Part shown: positions 36,936-51,600 of the stretch, piece after piece | Position numbering within the stretch: the stretch's first letter is position 1 | Layout of the letters: every line of letters begins with the position of its first letter | Translations under genes and position numbers: made by a program | The notes under the pieces: model-generated | The model's input: only the letters and a program-made list of their open reading frames with translations | Databases searched by the model: none | What the model was told of the DNA's origin: nothing | Assembly (NCBI GenBank): GCA_030544235.1 | Contig: CM060470.1 | Span: 7,752,856-7,816,855 of the forward strand | DNA length: 64,000 bases | Direction of reading: 5' to 3' | From: Lepturacanthus savala | Lineage: Eukaryota > Chordata > Actinopteri > Scombriformes > Trichiuridae

Positions 36936-37519
36936 ATCAGTCCAGTGTGCTAGGTACCCCAACCAAAAGGGCTACTAAAATGCTAGTGGGTTCCCATGAG
37001 ACTATGGGAATGGTAAGGTAACAGAATCGCTAAAATAAGCATACCGCATTGTTTGAGGGAAGTTTACAGACGTTTACCTCACTATCTGTGAAGAAATAAG
37101 CTCCATCAACCACAAGCTCACCTTTAGGACCAATGCTTAGCCTCTGCATCAGAGTGGTACTCTCCAAATGGGACACCTATTCCTCTTCAGGAAGTTCCAG
37201 GTCCATTCATCAGTCCTGCAGGTGTTCTAGTCAACAGATCTTTCGTCCTTCAACCTGAACCTCCTCAACACGATTTTAAAGAGCCATGAGAACAATGAGA
37301 AACAGATATTAAAGAAGGCCTCGCAAATAGCTGAAGACCCCCATGCACACCCTCCAGATTTACTACAAGCGTTATCTCTGGACACCAATACAGGTCTTTG
37401 CCCCTCAGAACCAGGGGGAGAACCTACCCTTCCCTATTCCCACCAGGCATAACAAACTGAAATAACAGTCCTCCCCATGATTAACTAATGTTAATCTAAT
37501 TTCAATGAAGTCTCAGGGT

Positions 37520-37690
37520 ACTTTCAAAATCAGGGAGACAGCGTTTGTTGGGGCAATTTTGCATTCATTATAGTTGAGAGTGGAGAATGGGAATGACATG
37601 CAGGAAAGGTCTAGCTAGCCGGGATTCGAACTGGGGACTCCCTGCTGGTTAGGGTGGTATGCACGCTAATAACTCGGATATCGTTTCACG
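37520..37690 (-). repeat. Possible tRNA-derived SINE remnant
   Basis: On the minus strand GTTCGAATCCCGGCT matches a pol III B box. It is preceded by a tRNA-like stretch, and the neighbouring AATGACATGCAGGAAAGG is a motif seen in fish SINE-type repeats. The A box is weak and no poly-A tail is clear. Confidence 0.4.
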
Positions 37691-40600
37691 GGATGACAGC
37701 TGAATAACTGTTGTGTGCTCTTTGATGCTAGGCAGTTAGTGCACAGCAGGCTGATTCAATTACGTGACAAAAAAATCAAAACAACAAGCTCATATATGCT
37801 AAACTGCTCAGAAAAGTTATCTCTGTCATCTGCAGGTTCATCATTCGGGGGGAACCTCTGTTGCATCACATATAGGGATTGTCCCATTGTGAATAAATAT
37901 TGATTATTGCAGCTTTAAGGCTTTGGCAGTACTACTGGGGACAGCGTTCCAGTTTCATTGGGCCATTACATGTCAAACTATTTTTAGAAACACTGAACTC
38001 TAGTAGACTACCCCTCCTTCTCTCCCAATAAATCACCCTTGTGATAAACATTTTACAATTTAGTTAAAAGATTTACAACACCTTTAAAAAATCTATTTCA
38101 CAACTATTTGCACTGTTATAAACAGTTACCCTTTAAATACCAAGAGATGTACATATGTGATAACAAGATTAGGTCAAACCTTGTATATGGCTGGACACTT
38201 GCGCTTGTGTATGTAGCCTATCGTGAAATCTATTTCTGTTTAATATAATCCATTTATTTGCAGTCTTAATCTTTACTTTGATTTCGATTAACGATGAAAG
38301 AAAACTTGTCAGATGCCACAAATTGGAGTCACATTGGGACCCTGACACAAAGCGAAGCGAGGTAGGAGCAACTGCAAGCTGGTAAGAGAAGAAAACTTAT
38401 CCGGTGCTTCTCATAGAATCAGCGAGTCAGGATGCGCTGCTTTGGATACTGGATGGGTCAACGGCTGCAGCAGCGAGATTCTCGGTGAAGGAGAAGGAAG
38501 GGACGAACCTGTGCGAACTGTGAGCTAGCCAATTGAAAACTCTGGGACTGACAAATGGGGCAACTTTACTACCCAACTATGCTCATCAAATATGCTCCTG
38601 ATACTTGGAATGTATGGGCTTGACCTGCATTTAGCCAGTGAATACTAATATTTTGCTGAGCACAGCAAATCCTAACAATATACATGTTGGTGTTGAGATA
38701 TGCTGGTTTAATGCATCAATCCACCACTCTACACTCTCCACTACATCAAAATACTGACTAGTGTTTTAGTGATCCTGAATGCAGTTCTCCATAGAGGCCT
38801 GTCACCATGGGTTAAGTGACAGTAGCCCAGATATTAATAGTTAACAACTGTCCTGACACATCCAAAGTATCACAGTCTAATTTCTAAGCCTCCACACACT
38901 CAGTGGTTCCAGCAATTGTTTTCGTGTCTGAACGCACGTTCCAAACACAGGCTGTTTCACAAGTAAATAGGAGGGTCATCATAGGCCAAATGCTTTATAT
39001 GGTTTGGAATTTGTGCTTCCATTTAAATACAACAGAGACAGGGAAGTAGCATGTACTTACAGGACAGGTTTATAGCTTTGCAAATCTCCTTCCTTATAAC
39101 AGGGAGTGAAATGAGTATACCATCCAAAATAGTCAACTCAAGTACTGTATATCTTTCAACATTATGGTCTTGTCGGTGCTAAAGTTCCTCTTTTTGTTGC
39201 TGCAGTTGCACACCACAGCTCCCGAGGGAAACACAAAGAAGGAATTTGATGCTCAAAAGACTGCAAATGTGGCAGAGATCCTGGTGACATGATTGCTGAA
39301 GGCTCATAAGCTTCAGATAATCTTTTAAATGCATTTTTGACTAGCTTGCTTTGCTGGTCCAGCAGCCAACTTCAGTGTCACAGCTGGCTAGCTGTAATGA
39401 CTGCCTGAAGTTCAAGTTAATGTGTTCCCAGTAGTGTATTCTATCTATTAACCCACTTGATGGCAACATTTTCATCAAGATAATACATTTGTAAATTCCC
39501 CAAATAAAAGGCCGTGATCATGAGAATTTTACCTCAGACTTTTATTTTGAAATTGTCATCCTGAGCAATTTACACAGCCCTTTCACATGAAAATGTTACA
39601 ATTGTTGAGTTAGTGGAAAAATATTAAAATCTCCATATACTTATTACATTTCAGATATGTTCAAAACAACTTCACGCAAGTGTTATTTAACTTTATATAA
39701 ATAAACTCTGAAAAGCAGCCAACAAACATGACGGCAGCATGGTTGTAATGCAAAGTGGGATTAGCTAAATTTGTCACAGCAAGTTGTCACTACTGGTATT
39801 GAATGTTTATAAGGTCACAACATACTGCCAACTAAATTGGTTTCATGTCTCAAGGGCCCATGAAACCACCCCAAAATAGACATTATTCAGGAGCAGCTGT
39901 GTGTAACCACTAAACGGGCAATTTAGTATGTTTTAGCTCATTTAGCTTGTATTTCAAATAACTACAGAATAAGACCAGCTTTAATACATGTGAAGGGATT
40001 TAATATATGAGAAAAACACAAATCCACCTGTGACATCCTGTAGATGCCAACTTTGTGTTTACTAATGGAGAATATATAATGCAAAGCTAATGCTATCAGG
40101 CCCAGTTCAGAAATTATGTCGAGCAAACTGCAGTAGGTGCAGCTCAACAGGTGGAGAAGGGGATGAGCAACAACTGACACCAAATTTTATTTGATAAGTA
40201 AGATGCGTTCTTTCAAAGACCTCATTCACTGGTCGCCATTGCAGAAGGAAAAGTGAAAAACATTTGAGTAAAATAACTGTTCATTGCAAGCAGTTTTTGC
40301 TTAAATATGAGTTTCAAAGGGTTTCTCTGTGTAAAAGGGTCCTTAGTATGTCCCTCCACATCACAAATTATCAAAATTAGCTTTTTTACTTTTATATTGT
40401 TTGTTAGAGAAATGCTCGAGAATTGCATGAAGAATCAATTTATCTTTTTTTTCCCATATTGTATGTGAAGTATATTTGCATATGGAGAAAAGCACTAAAC
40501 ATCTAATGTGTTACTATTATTAGAAATGTGTGCCTACTCCACAGCAGTTTGGCATTGGTTAGGGCATGATGCATAATAAAATGCGTCATTAAATCAAGTT

Positions 40601-43394
40601 CAACAAGCTCTCACATTTTTACCTTTGCGGAAGGGAAAAATTACATTGCAATGGGACATAAAGCAGAACTTCTTTAAGACTTAGTTTGTAGAATTTCAAA
40701 CGCTCATGTAGGATTAGGTTCAAGCAGCAGCTGGATTAAAAGGAGATAAGGTTTTCATGTGACAACAACCCTCCATTGCTACCATAGGTGTTGGCTTTAT
40801 AAGATGTATCCATACATTTCACATGTAGGTTCAAGTAGTTTGACTTTACTTCTCTAAAAGTGTCCTCACAGTAGATTTATCATTTTCATATATATTTTTA
40901 CCTGAGGATACATTAAGTGCTCTTAAACCACCCCACTCACAGTGTTGTTGAGGTTGTAAAACGATGAAGAATTTGCGGTCTGCCAGTTTAATTTCTAGAG
41001 CTGAACTTTTTGGCAGCTTTTAAGGAAGCCTATATAGAAGTCTAGACACATTAAACACACGTTTCAATAAAAATCGCATCTATATATTTCAATTTCTTTG
41101 TGGCCTTTAACAAACACCCTTTCTCATAAGCCCTCACCCATCCCGGGTTCAACATTATGCATGCTCGAAAATGTCTTGTCAAAATCACAATCATTTCAAT
41201 GTGAAAAAAAAAAAAAAATCAAATTCAGTACTTCAGTAAATTTGTTCTAGAATATGGAAAATTATCCACAAGAGCACACTTTATTTTTTGGATGAAAGCC
41301 ACACCGAATGAGTGATTTCATTGAGTTACAGATTCTATTGGACCAGAGGTTGGCTGGAATGTGACGTCCTGAATTCGGCTCTCCATGCTGTTATTTAACA
41401 CCAGTGATCATCCCACATAATGGTAAAAGCCCATTTTTAAAGTTCAAATGAGGTTGCCGCTTATCATTTGACTTTAGCATTACTATTTTTTCCATCCAAC
41501 ATGCATGCCAGGCAGAGTAATAAAGTTTGCCATTTAATTTTCAAGTATTACGAACATAAATCAACATCATGAACTAAAATGAGGTTTTGTGAAACACACT
41601 AGCTACACCGTCAACCAGAATAAATTTAAAATAAAATGCTGAGACTTCAAAGATGTTTGAAATAAGCTGCAGAGATTTAAACACCTCACAGAACATCCAG
41701 TGAGCTCAGAAGGGTCATTTTCTGCAGCATATCTCCTCTCCAATTCCCCATTCCTCCCTTAATTTGTCCACTGACAGCTCTAGTTTTTCTCCTCTATATT
41801 CCAAAAACACACATAAAGCTTGTTTAGGAGGTGAGGAAGAGGACATGATCCACTGCCTTCTCAACACCAAACCAACAAAAGAGCCATTGATCCCCACAAC
41901 CACTGTGTTTAGCGTAAGCTTATATTTGTCTGTATGGTTATTTTAGCTTCCCATTTTCACACTTGCTAATGTGCACAAAGGCAAAGCTTTGAGGTTTAGG
42001 TTGAGATGAAGTCCATCATGTCTGCATTCACAGTTTAGGTTTAGTATTAAAGTCCAGTGAGGACCAAGCTATAGGTAAATCTAATGCATTAGACTAGCAG
42101 CCTCTAGGTGGCAGTGTGAGCATGGGTTGTTGGCTACACGCACAATCCGGGAAGTCAGTATTAAGTAATACATTCATGTATTTTAAGGCCTGTAAGACCG
42201 AAATACTGCACAGCAGTTTTAAAACACTGTCAGACAGGATGTAAAAACTAGAAAGTTATCGGAGTGACAATCATTTAATGTGTTAATGATCATCAGGTAC
42301 CGGGAATGTTTAGAGCCTCTGTATAGCGCTGGCTGTCAATGCAGGAGTCTCACAGGAATTTATGTCTGCTTTTATGCAGTACTAATATCAGTGACAGCCT
42401 TATTGAGCACGTTGAATGCTAATGATGTTAATGAGATAAACACTTGAGATAAAGATCACACCGGTTATGTCTTATGTTTTAAATATATGCACTCCATTGC
42501 CAATAAATAATGTAAATTTGACAGGTAAAGCAAATAATATGGATTAGGATTCTCCAGCATGTACAGAAATAAAAGACCTCTGGCTGTTCAGAAGCTCAAC
42601 AGAACATGTTGCACCATTTGAAGATCTGAACAATGGTTGGTATATTTGGAATTTGTAATAAGTCGTCGAAAACATACAACTACACTGGTGAAGTTCTATT
42701 TATATTAGTGCTGTCGATATTAACTTTTGGGATTCATTTGAAGTATTGAAAAAAAAAAAAGTATGTTAAGGCATTACTGTCTTTCAGAGGCTGTATTAGG
42801 ATACAAATTTAAAGCTAGAGTGAGATAATGGTATCATATGAAACTAGACAACTTAATGCATCCATTAGTACCAACCATGTAATGATCGCTTGTATGAGAA
42901 GGGAGAAATGTCTCTCAGAATTAAGCCTCCATCTTGATGAGGGAAAGGGTTCCTTTGTCGTGGGAATCAGAATATTGTTCTTTTTTATTTTTGCAGGACT
43001 CGTTACCTTGTTAAAGTTCATCTGGCATTTGAACATAGAATGCATTTTTTACTGTTTGAAGGCCCACATTTATATACTCTCTGCATAGTGTGTTTTTCCA
43101 CTAATATACCAATTGAGGTTTCTTAGAAAGGATAAGTCATCAACTGTTTCTTTTTCTAAAGAGCCGCTTTCTGCAAAGATTAACATTAAGAGTAGTCATG
43201 TTTTAGTACCTCCTAATGCAAATTACAATTCTCTTAAAGACTAAAACCCTCACTGGTGCGATAAGACAGGGCTTGTTTCAGATCCAGTAGACATTGAAGA
43301 TCACTAGAAAGGTGTTCATGAGAGAGGTGAGGGCTACGGATTACACCCTGAGCTTCGTTTCTGGGTGCTGAGCAGTAGGATAGCAAACCAAGTC

Positions 43395-45659
43395 TCAGAG
43401 CAAAGCCAGGTGTTGGGGCAGCAGGCTCTGGGTGAGGCTGGGCTGAGGGCTTGCACAGGCACTGCTGGTGACACTCGATTCAGGAGTGGAAGAAACGGGC
43501 AGGCTGGAAACGGAGGCCACTTCCCTGTCTGAGCCGACGTCCTCTTCTGCACAATCGGACTGGTGCTGATAGCTGACCACCACCCTGAAGAACAAGTCAG
43601 AGGACGAATTGGGTTAATTTACTCTGTAGTGTCAGAATAATTCAAACATCTAAATAATGGTATTTGTGTGTGTCTTTACTTGGGTCTGGAGGGGCTGACA
43701 AGTTGATGTCTGTGGGGTTCAAACTTGGAGATGTAGCTACATTTGGACCACTAGTCAGAGACAGATACAAATAGTTAAGCATTTCAAATCAAACCAGGTA
43801 GCCTTTATTGAGACAATTTAATTACACCTTTCGATAGCGTCTCACCATGTGAAGAGGGTCGTTGGTTCCAAGGTGGATTCCTTTCTCACAGAGAGTCCAC
43901 AGCAGACTGATACCTGCACATAGGAGAATATTTCACATAAAGAAGCAATTAAATATGTGCACCCTCTCCCAGCTGCCCTTTGAGGGTTAATGCTTTCTTA
44001 AAATAAAGTAGGATTAGTCAAGGAGCTCCTAAGTTCCTCCTTCAATTATGAGCGATTAACCTCATTTAAAATTTTTTTTAAAAACACATCTCGAGTGAAG
44101 CAGCAAGTGTTCCATCTTCATCACAGCTTTCAACTGCATTTCACAATCTTACTTAGCAGATGGTCTGAGAATGCTGTGACATATAGTTGAGAAAAAAAGG
44201 AACTGATTTAAATAAATAAATGAATTAGGCGGTGCAGAGATTTTTTTTTTGTTTCTTGTAATCCATTGCTGAAACAAATACATTTTGGTCTCTAAATATT
44301 CTTGTGCTAGTTATTCAATTATAGAGGGGAATTTATTGTGCTTCGTTTACTTTTGTTTTTTCACAGGGTGTAGTCATGTCATATTATCAATGTGCATTTC
44401 TATTATCTGCCTGTAACAAAACAACAACAGGGCCAATCAGCCCTATTATAAACACAGTTGGAGTTGTGCGTGCACAGATGTGGAAAGACAAAACCAAATT
44501 TGTGACTAAACATGACATACCTTTGGTCCTGTTGTTCCAGTACTTTTGTTCCCACTGGTCAAGCAATATATTGAGGTATCTCGGACATTCGAAGAAGCGG
44601 AGGTAGCGAGATGATGCCGGTGATGGGAAAATTCGCTCGAACTGACCTCTGCGAGTCAGCTCATCTTCAGTCTCTGCTAACGTGTAAACGTCCTCTGGTG
44701 TCAAAACATCCAAAACTGTGGAGAGGAATTCCTGACAGAGACAAAAAGATAGAAACGAAGTTGCAACCATCATTGCTAATAATATAACTAGAACTCTTTG
44801 CACATACTGAATTTCATAAGCACCTGCACCATTAGTGGTAATAGAAGTACTGTTCCAGTAACAGCAGCAACTTACACCAGTGGAGTTCCTTCACTTTAGA
44901 ACCACTGTGGTAAACCTTCAGGCAGTCTGTTTATGGCTAATAAGAACATTGTATCTCCTTGTAGAGAACACACTAACAATTATGACAAAATCGATTTTTC
45001 GTAATTGTGAAAGGGTATAGATTTATACTGTGTAAAAAATGTGTAAGACTGCAAGACACAGTTATGTCAGTGTTAAATTTATATATATATATTTTTTTTA
45101 CATTTTCTCTTCCACTCAAATGAAAGCATGCACTGCGTTCTCTACATCAATGATTATTCAGGACCTGTGAATCCTAATAAGACTCTCAAATGATAAACAT
45201 CGACTACTTCCTTATGAACTTTAACTGAGTAAATTTACTTAACAACTTTAAATGTTTGTATTTGGGTACCTGGTCAGCGTAACGCTGTGTGAGGTAAAAA
45301 GCCCGTTTGACCTTCTCATCAGCTGACAGATCAGGTTTGGTCCGCTCCTTGTTACCCCTACACAGACTAAACACACACACACACACACACACGGTCAAAG
45401 AAACTTAACACTATTTCTATGCCGGTATGACAATCAGTTCCATGTCACTTCATCTGCACATGTCTCAAACACAAGACTGCTACATGTAGGAGGGGTCCTC
45501 CTAGACCTAGTCTCCCCCTACCTGCTGGTGGAGCTGGAGGCGCTGCTGGAGGGGGCGACTAAATCGTCTCTTTGAGGAATATGAAAACCAGCCAGGTTCA
45601 GGAGGTCTCTGATCATCTGACCTTTAATGGAAAGATCCAATCCTGTGTTGGAATGGAGA
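43395..45659 (-). CDS. ttll4: TTLL4 C-terminal exons
   Basis: Exons 45522-45659, 45270-45366, 44521-44731, 43846-43913, 43680-43750 and 43395-43584. They encode SLHSNTGLDLSIKGQMIRDL, NLAGFHIPQRDD, KVKRAFYLTQRYADQ, LDVLTPEDVYTLAETEDE, TRRGQFERIFPSPASSRYLR and FECPRYLNILLDQWEQKY. The first part completes the catalytic fold and the helical part corresponds to the microtubule-binding region of TTLL enzymes. The tail is Ser-rich and ends QHLALL at a TGA at 43395-43397. Confidence 0.9.
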
Positions 45660-48600
45660 CTGGACCAGAAGTACAGCAGTTAGAGGATGATTTTTTTCAA
45701 CGATTTGATTTATCTTGACAGGTTCATCAAAAAGCAGAGGGAGTGGGTTTTATTTTTTAATCTATTCTGAAAATGAATCACATGAATATTTATTTCCTAA
45801 TAGTAATCTCTGTTGTCATATAGTTAATAGTATATTTTGCAGTAGACCTGTGTGTGCCCCCTGTCAATTGCTGCACAATCCATCCACAAGTGAATTATAA
45901 CCTGTGGGAAACACTGATATATGTGATAGTGATGTGTGTTTGCATTACCTTGGTGATATATTGACCTCTAGGATCCAGGGTTTTAGTTTCTCATCCAGCA
46001 TGATATCAAAGCCGAAGAGCTCGTGGCAGCTGTAAGGCGTCTTAACATGCATCTTCAGCAGACTGTTAACATACGGTTCTGACCTGATAAACAAAGCAAA
46101 ACAGCACTTTTCAAAATCACATCTATACATAACTTGACATTTTAACCAAATCTTCAGCAAAGTATTTTGTTTCATTGAGGTAAATGATTTATGAATTAGA
46201 ATATTATAATAGAACAAACTCAAAGCTTCAAAACACAAGGTCACGATTAAGTTTTTTTACGCCTATGATTGTGATGTAAAAAAAGAACATTGCATGATGA
46301 GAAAAATTTTAACATTTTTGGGCCATACTGGCTTCATGTGCTTAGTTCTAGTTACTTTTAAGTATATTTGCATCTTCCATCTCTTTTACCACTGTAAATG
46401 TGATAAATGCATATAACCCACTTTTAAGACAAAACTGTTAAGAATTCAATTTATCAAATTCTACATCTAGCCTAGACAGGAACCAGGAACTTACGCAATG
46501 ATGGTTTTGATCACAATGTCTTTAATCTTCTCCCATAAGAGGGTGGTGTTGACTCCCTTAGCACCAAGATACTGCCACAATGCCTTCAAAGCCCTAATAA
46601 AATTCAGACAAAGCACATTTTATTTGAGTTGGTGAATTTGTGCACAGACAACACAATAACAAATAATGTTGCATATTTCAGTTTTAAAGGCCCCATGAAA
46701 TGAAAAATAAATACACAGTTGTAATCATGTGTTCCTGTATTAATTGTTCATGCATCTCTTGGTACAATTTGTGGATATAGTTACATTAAAATTGATTGAA
46801 ATCTCTTGTCCCCCTCTCCCTGTAAAAGACATTTGATAACTTGTCCAACAATTGAGGGCAAATACAAAGGTTCATCTCATCAATACTGTAACTTATCATC
46901 CAGTTTTCCTCAGTTACCATTTGTGCCCCTGGCAGGCCTTGTCATCACTGTTATCCTGGTATTCAGAGTTTTTCTTGTTGACACTGTAGTTGGTCAGGTG
47001 CATGAACTTGTTGCCCAGAGTCTTCATGGAAGACGAATACCTGTAAAAGAGGAAAAAAAAGGGGGTGCAAAATTTGGTCTATGAAAATTCATGAAACAGT
47101 TAATTATCTATTTGGACATGTGTTGTCAATTGTCACTTTGATGAATATAGTAAAAACTGACTTGCAGCTGGCGAATCGAACCAGCCCGTCAGTGTTGATG
47201 TAAATTCTGAGCGGGTCGTAGGATGTCACATAGACATAGATCCGCAGGTCAAACTTGTTACCACTGATGAGGTAGGGCTTGTGAAGGTACCTGCAAAATA
47301 AAACCACAATAAAAATGTCTTAATCCAATGAAAGACCAATCGTTGTCAGGTACAAGTACAATGTACTTGTATGTGTGTACTGTTGATTTCCTGCTTGTCA
47401 TTTTTAAATGAGTACTTTTAATACGTAAATTCAAGTCTAATGTTAATAACTGATTAGTAATTAATAGGAAACCAAGAAGAAGATGTAGGCATTACAATGA
47501 ATGAGGCTACTTGTCTGCTCTGCACTGCTTTCTGTTTAACCTCTAATGGTCTACTGGGCTACTTACTTCTGGACGAGTAGTGGTCTCTTGCGGGGCATCT
47601 GACTCCATTTGTGGATGACCTGGATACCAATTCCTCTAGCGGAGGCAGGCTGAGAGGATAAGGGGAATGAACAAAAAGAACTTATCAGCTGCATCATCAT
47701 AATCATCTGCCATGAACAAAACAAAAACATGAAATAAAATTCTAAGTATCCATCTACAAAGAAGCTGCAAGTAGATACTTACAAAGAGAATCTTAAATCT
47801 AGTCATAATTATTATTAATTCAGCATTTATTGATCTTTGTTTGCTACCAAGGCTGGGTGAATTGGTATAAAAATAAAATCTTGATTTGTAAACAATTTTA
47901 GATGTTCCATTATAATGCATAACAAATAACTGCAGAAGTAGTCTATGTGAACAAACCAGTCATGTATATATTTTTGTTTTACAAAAGTAAATTTTAATTT
48001 CTAAACATAATGATGCTAATTATATTAATTAATGAGGGGATCCTTTAAATTTTATTGTCTTTTAGTAAGGATTTATTGTTTTTAAGTTTTTATTCCAAGG
48101 TTTTGGTATCACACCATTATATGCAAACCCTTTTACAAATCAAAGGAAGGTAAAGAAACAAATGAATTGAAAAGAATTGCAGAGACCTTTTGCATATGAG
48201 TAACATCAAAAAATCTTCAGGCCAAACAGAAATCATACAGCATGTCACATTAATAGATTACTTGCATTGACTTTTTACTCAGACCTTATATTTCACATAA
48301 AGTAACATAAGGATAGTGGTTGGCGTCTGTCTCTCCTGAACCACCACCGAAAGTGATTAGATCTCATTGCATTCAATTCATCTGGGGTGCTTTTACACCT
48401 GTACTTATGGGTGTCCACTTGTGATTAGATAAAAAAAAAAATGCATATTATTAACCAGGTGTGCACAGAGCCTGTCTTTGTGCCAACCTTTGTAGCTCTG
48501 TTAAAAGTATACTGAAATTATTATCTAGAAGCAGAACCTACAGGTTTGATGATCCATTTCTGTCTGGAGCCACTGTCCTCCCAGGCCTTGCGGAGCAGCT

Positions 48601-51600
48601 TGATGTCCTGAGGAAGGATAAAAGTCCTGGGGAAAAAGCTGAACTCTTGTTTGCCAAAGCGAACCTGCATCTTGGACAGGTTCCTCCACAGTCGGTCCTT
48701 CCTGCCAATCTGGAAAGTTCCTGGGAAGTGGTTCAACTAGGACAAAAGAAGCACCAACACAGCCACATTAAAATTACAACAAAGAACTTTTAGCTGGTTA
48801 AGAAAGTCTCAAGATGCCTCTAAATGACCTACATCAGTGAGACAATATTTCTCTATAGTTATTCTTTATGCAATGGTGCAAGTACAGCACACTAAATGAA
48901 ACAAAAGATTATTTTCTGTTTCTTTTAAAGTTATGTTCTAAAGCATAAAACACATCTATCCTCCACAGAACCTGCAGGAAGGAGCCACGTTGCTTGATTT
49001 AATCTGATTGAAGCCTAATTGTAACATAGGTACATGAAAGGTATAAAACAAAGGTTATTTTGCTTCACCTTAGTCATAACAATTATTATTCTCACATCAA
49101 ACACAAATAGATTCCTTAAAGTTAAGGCTTGCTGGGAGCAGAAACTGGGATGATTAATGTCCTACAGCTATTTTTACCTTCTGGTGCTCTCCAATAGCCT
49201 TGAAACCAGGAGACTTCATGTGGTGTCCCCAGCAGCCCAACCAGTCATGGCTTTCTAAATTAACAACAGTGGAAAAAACAAATATTTGTATACAATTTAT
49301 AAGATTTCAGATCGTAACCACACCTTGTTAATTATCAAATAATTATTTTACACACGCACTTACTCTTGGTAATTTTGAAGTGTGACCTGGCGATTGTGTT
49401 TTTGACAACATTAGGCGTGACGGGGCTCATCTTCCATTTTAACAGTCGTCTTTGTTCTACAGGCAACAGTTCCACTGCAGAATATACAACGAAACATTAT
49501 CTTTACTTTACTGAATCCAAAGTATGGAGAGAGTTTCTGGTTGACAACCAGAAGCCGCACACAACTTTTGGTGTGATAAGTCTAATTGAAAACTGGCATC
49601 ATATGTCTGGACTAACTGAGCTTACTACAACAGTTGCATGTTTCCTAACCTTTCTCACTGGCAGTGCTGAAGTAGATGGTTGGAAGCAAGTTTGGGAACA
49701 AACTGGGAACCAGAGCCGGTTTTTCCTCTCGATCATCTTCCACCTCCAACGACATCGGCTCCTCAACACTGAAGAGAGTCAGAGTGGGAGAATAGAGAGA
49801 AAAGGAGTGAAGAAAAACAGATTCCTGAATGGTGAAAACCCAAACAAGTAAAGCCTCTCACATTTATACCAATATCAATACAGTACTGAACATAGATATT
49901 AAAGGCTTATTGTATGATCAACTGCAAGTGTCTGTGCGTTGAGTTATTGTGACTCACTAACTATGAAGCAGTTAAGAGTGGTGCAATATCACAGTGGAGC
50001 TATGTTACTATGCTAACAGATATATTAAATTGCATTATCAGATATAAGTGACATCTCCTGAATGCATACTTAAAGAACAACCTCTACAGACAGTTATTCA
50101 AACAAAAAACAGTATATTTAAAAACATGGTAAGTAAATCTACAATAATTGTTAAAGTTTTCTGGTGAAGACTAACCCGTTCCTGTCCTTTCAGCACCACA
50201 GCTCTGCTCTGCTCGTTGCCATTACAACAAACTAACAAATAAACTGTGGTCTCAGAACTAAATTAAAAAGTAATGGACCTCGAATTAAGTTCACAAACCT
50301 CTAAATAACAGCAATTGTCATTCAGTCCCCACTCTAGTTTGTAACACAAGACCAGTGCAGTTGGGATGGATTGCTTGTTTACACTCTGCCCTGGTAACAC
50401 GATGCTTGTGGAGGTTAATGGCATCACAGTGTACTACAACATTTTGACACTGTGCATTGAGACAAATAAAGGAGCCGTATGGATTTCTGATCTACCTAAA
50501 ATTAAACTTCCCCACATTTAAAAATATGAAACTACTATTCACAGAGACTGGGCAGTTTGCCATTAGAGATCCAATGGTGGCTCAACATAAACAGGAGCGC
50601 AAATGGCTACATTTCATTCCAGGAGTCTTTCTTTGAAGTTCAGAAGACTCGACAAAACAACGCCAGTGCTGTCGCAAAATGAGAGCCCTCAAATCTGAGC
50701 TGCAAACAATTCCAAAAATCTGTCAAATCCCTGAGTTCTTCTTTTCTCAACATATCATCCACCTCAAATGAACACAAAATAATGGATTTTTACACCCAAA
50801 AATAAAAAAAGAGAAACCACTCACGTGACCGTCATATATGAAGCAAGGAATGACGGATTAACAGATGAATGAAGGGCAGTGGATGATATCCTCTCAGAAG
50901 TTTTCGCTTAAGTGAAAGTCGTCACGCACCAACAGGTATACAATGGCATTATAGCTTGACTGAACTAACTTTTCTCTATACTAGTTTACATACAGGAGCT
51001 ATAGCTTTCAGAAAGAGTTGCAGGTCATGGGGGTCAGCGAAGGGGGGATGGGGGGAGGTGTAACTATATGACCTATATGAATACATAAACAAATCAGCTG
51101 TTTGGGGGGAAAAAAGGCGACAATAGCGGCCCCTATCCAGGCTGTTTTACCAGAGAATCAGCTCCGAGTCTTTGGTAGGGAGTTCTACTGTTGAGGCCAT
51201 CACAGTGGAAAACAATAAGATACACAATGCAGCGGACCTTTCCACCATGCTCTGCTGCTTTCAGCCACTTTTAACAATGCAGTGAGAGAGAATGAGAGAG
51301 AGAGAAAGAGACCACAGGATCTGATGGATCTATACTTTATGGCATTTTTGGGGACCAATTGGAAACCAGGCTTAGTTGTGACGTGGTCCAATGACAGGAC
51401 ACAGACTGGTGTCTCATCCTGGCTCATAAGTGGGCCCACAGTATATACGGATATGTTATCTGTATCTATATTGATTTGTCTTTTCCAGCAAAGCTTAATA
51501 AGCACACAGTGCTTATTAAGCTTTGCTGGAATGGTGAACTTTTAAACAAACACACATCTTGAAATAGTGTTTAAAATAGTGGGGTCCTTGAAAGATATTT

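Larger units (their letters stand above)
35564..43394. other. Intergenic region between prkag3 start and ttll4 stop
   Basis: About 7.8 kb with no supported gene. It holds the prkag3 promoter side, LINE, hAT-like and SINE-like fragments near 36.6-37.7 kb, and otherwise AT-rich sequence with only short open frames. CYP27A1, which lies here in mammals, is not detectable. Confidence 0.55.

Noticed and set aside
37520..37690. A functional tRNA gene
   Set aside because: Only the B-box-like GTTCGAATCCCGGC is good. The A box and cloverleaf pairing are not convincing, so I list it as a SINE remnant.
38300..38560. Possible small gene in the prkag3-ttll4 gap
   Set aside because: GC content rises slightly, but there is no open frame of useful length, no splice pair and no protein match that I recognise.
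41715..41903. 62-codon minus-strand frame
   Set aside because: No domain, no splice context and AT-rich surroundings; a chance frame.
49366..49851. 161-codon frame on the plus strand
   Set aside because: Antisense shadow of two ttll4 exons (49364-49474 and 49650-49768) whose protein matches and splice sites are clear on the minus strand.
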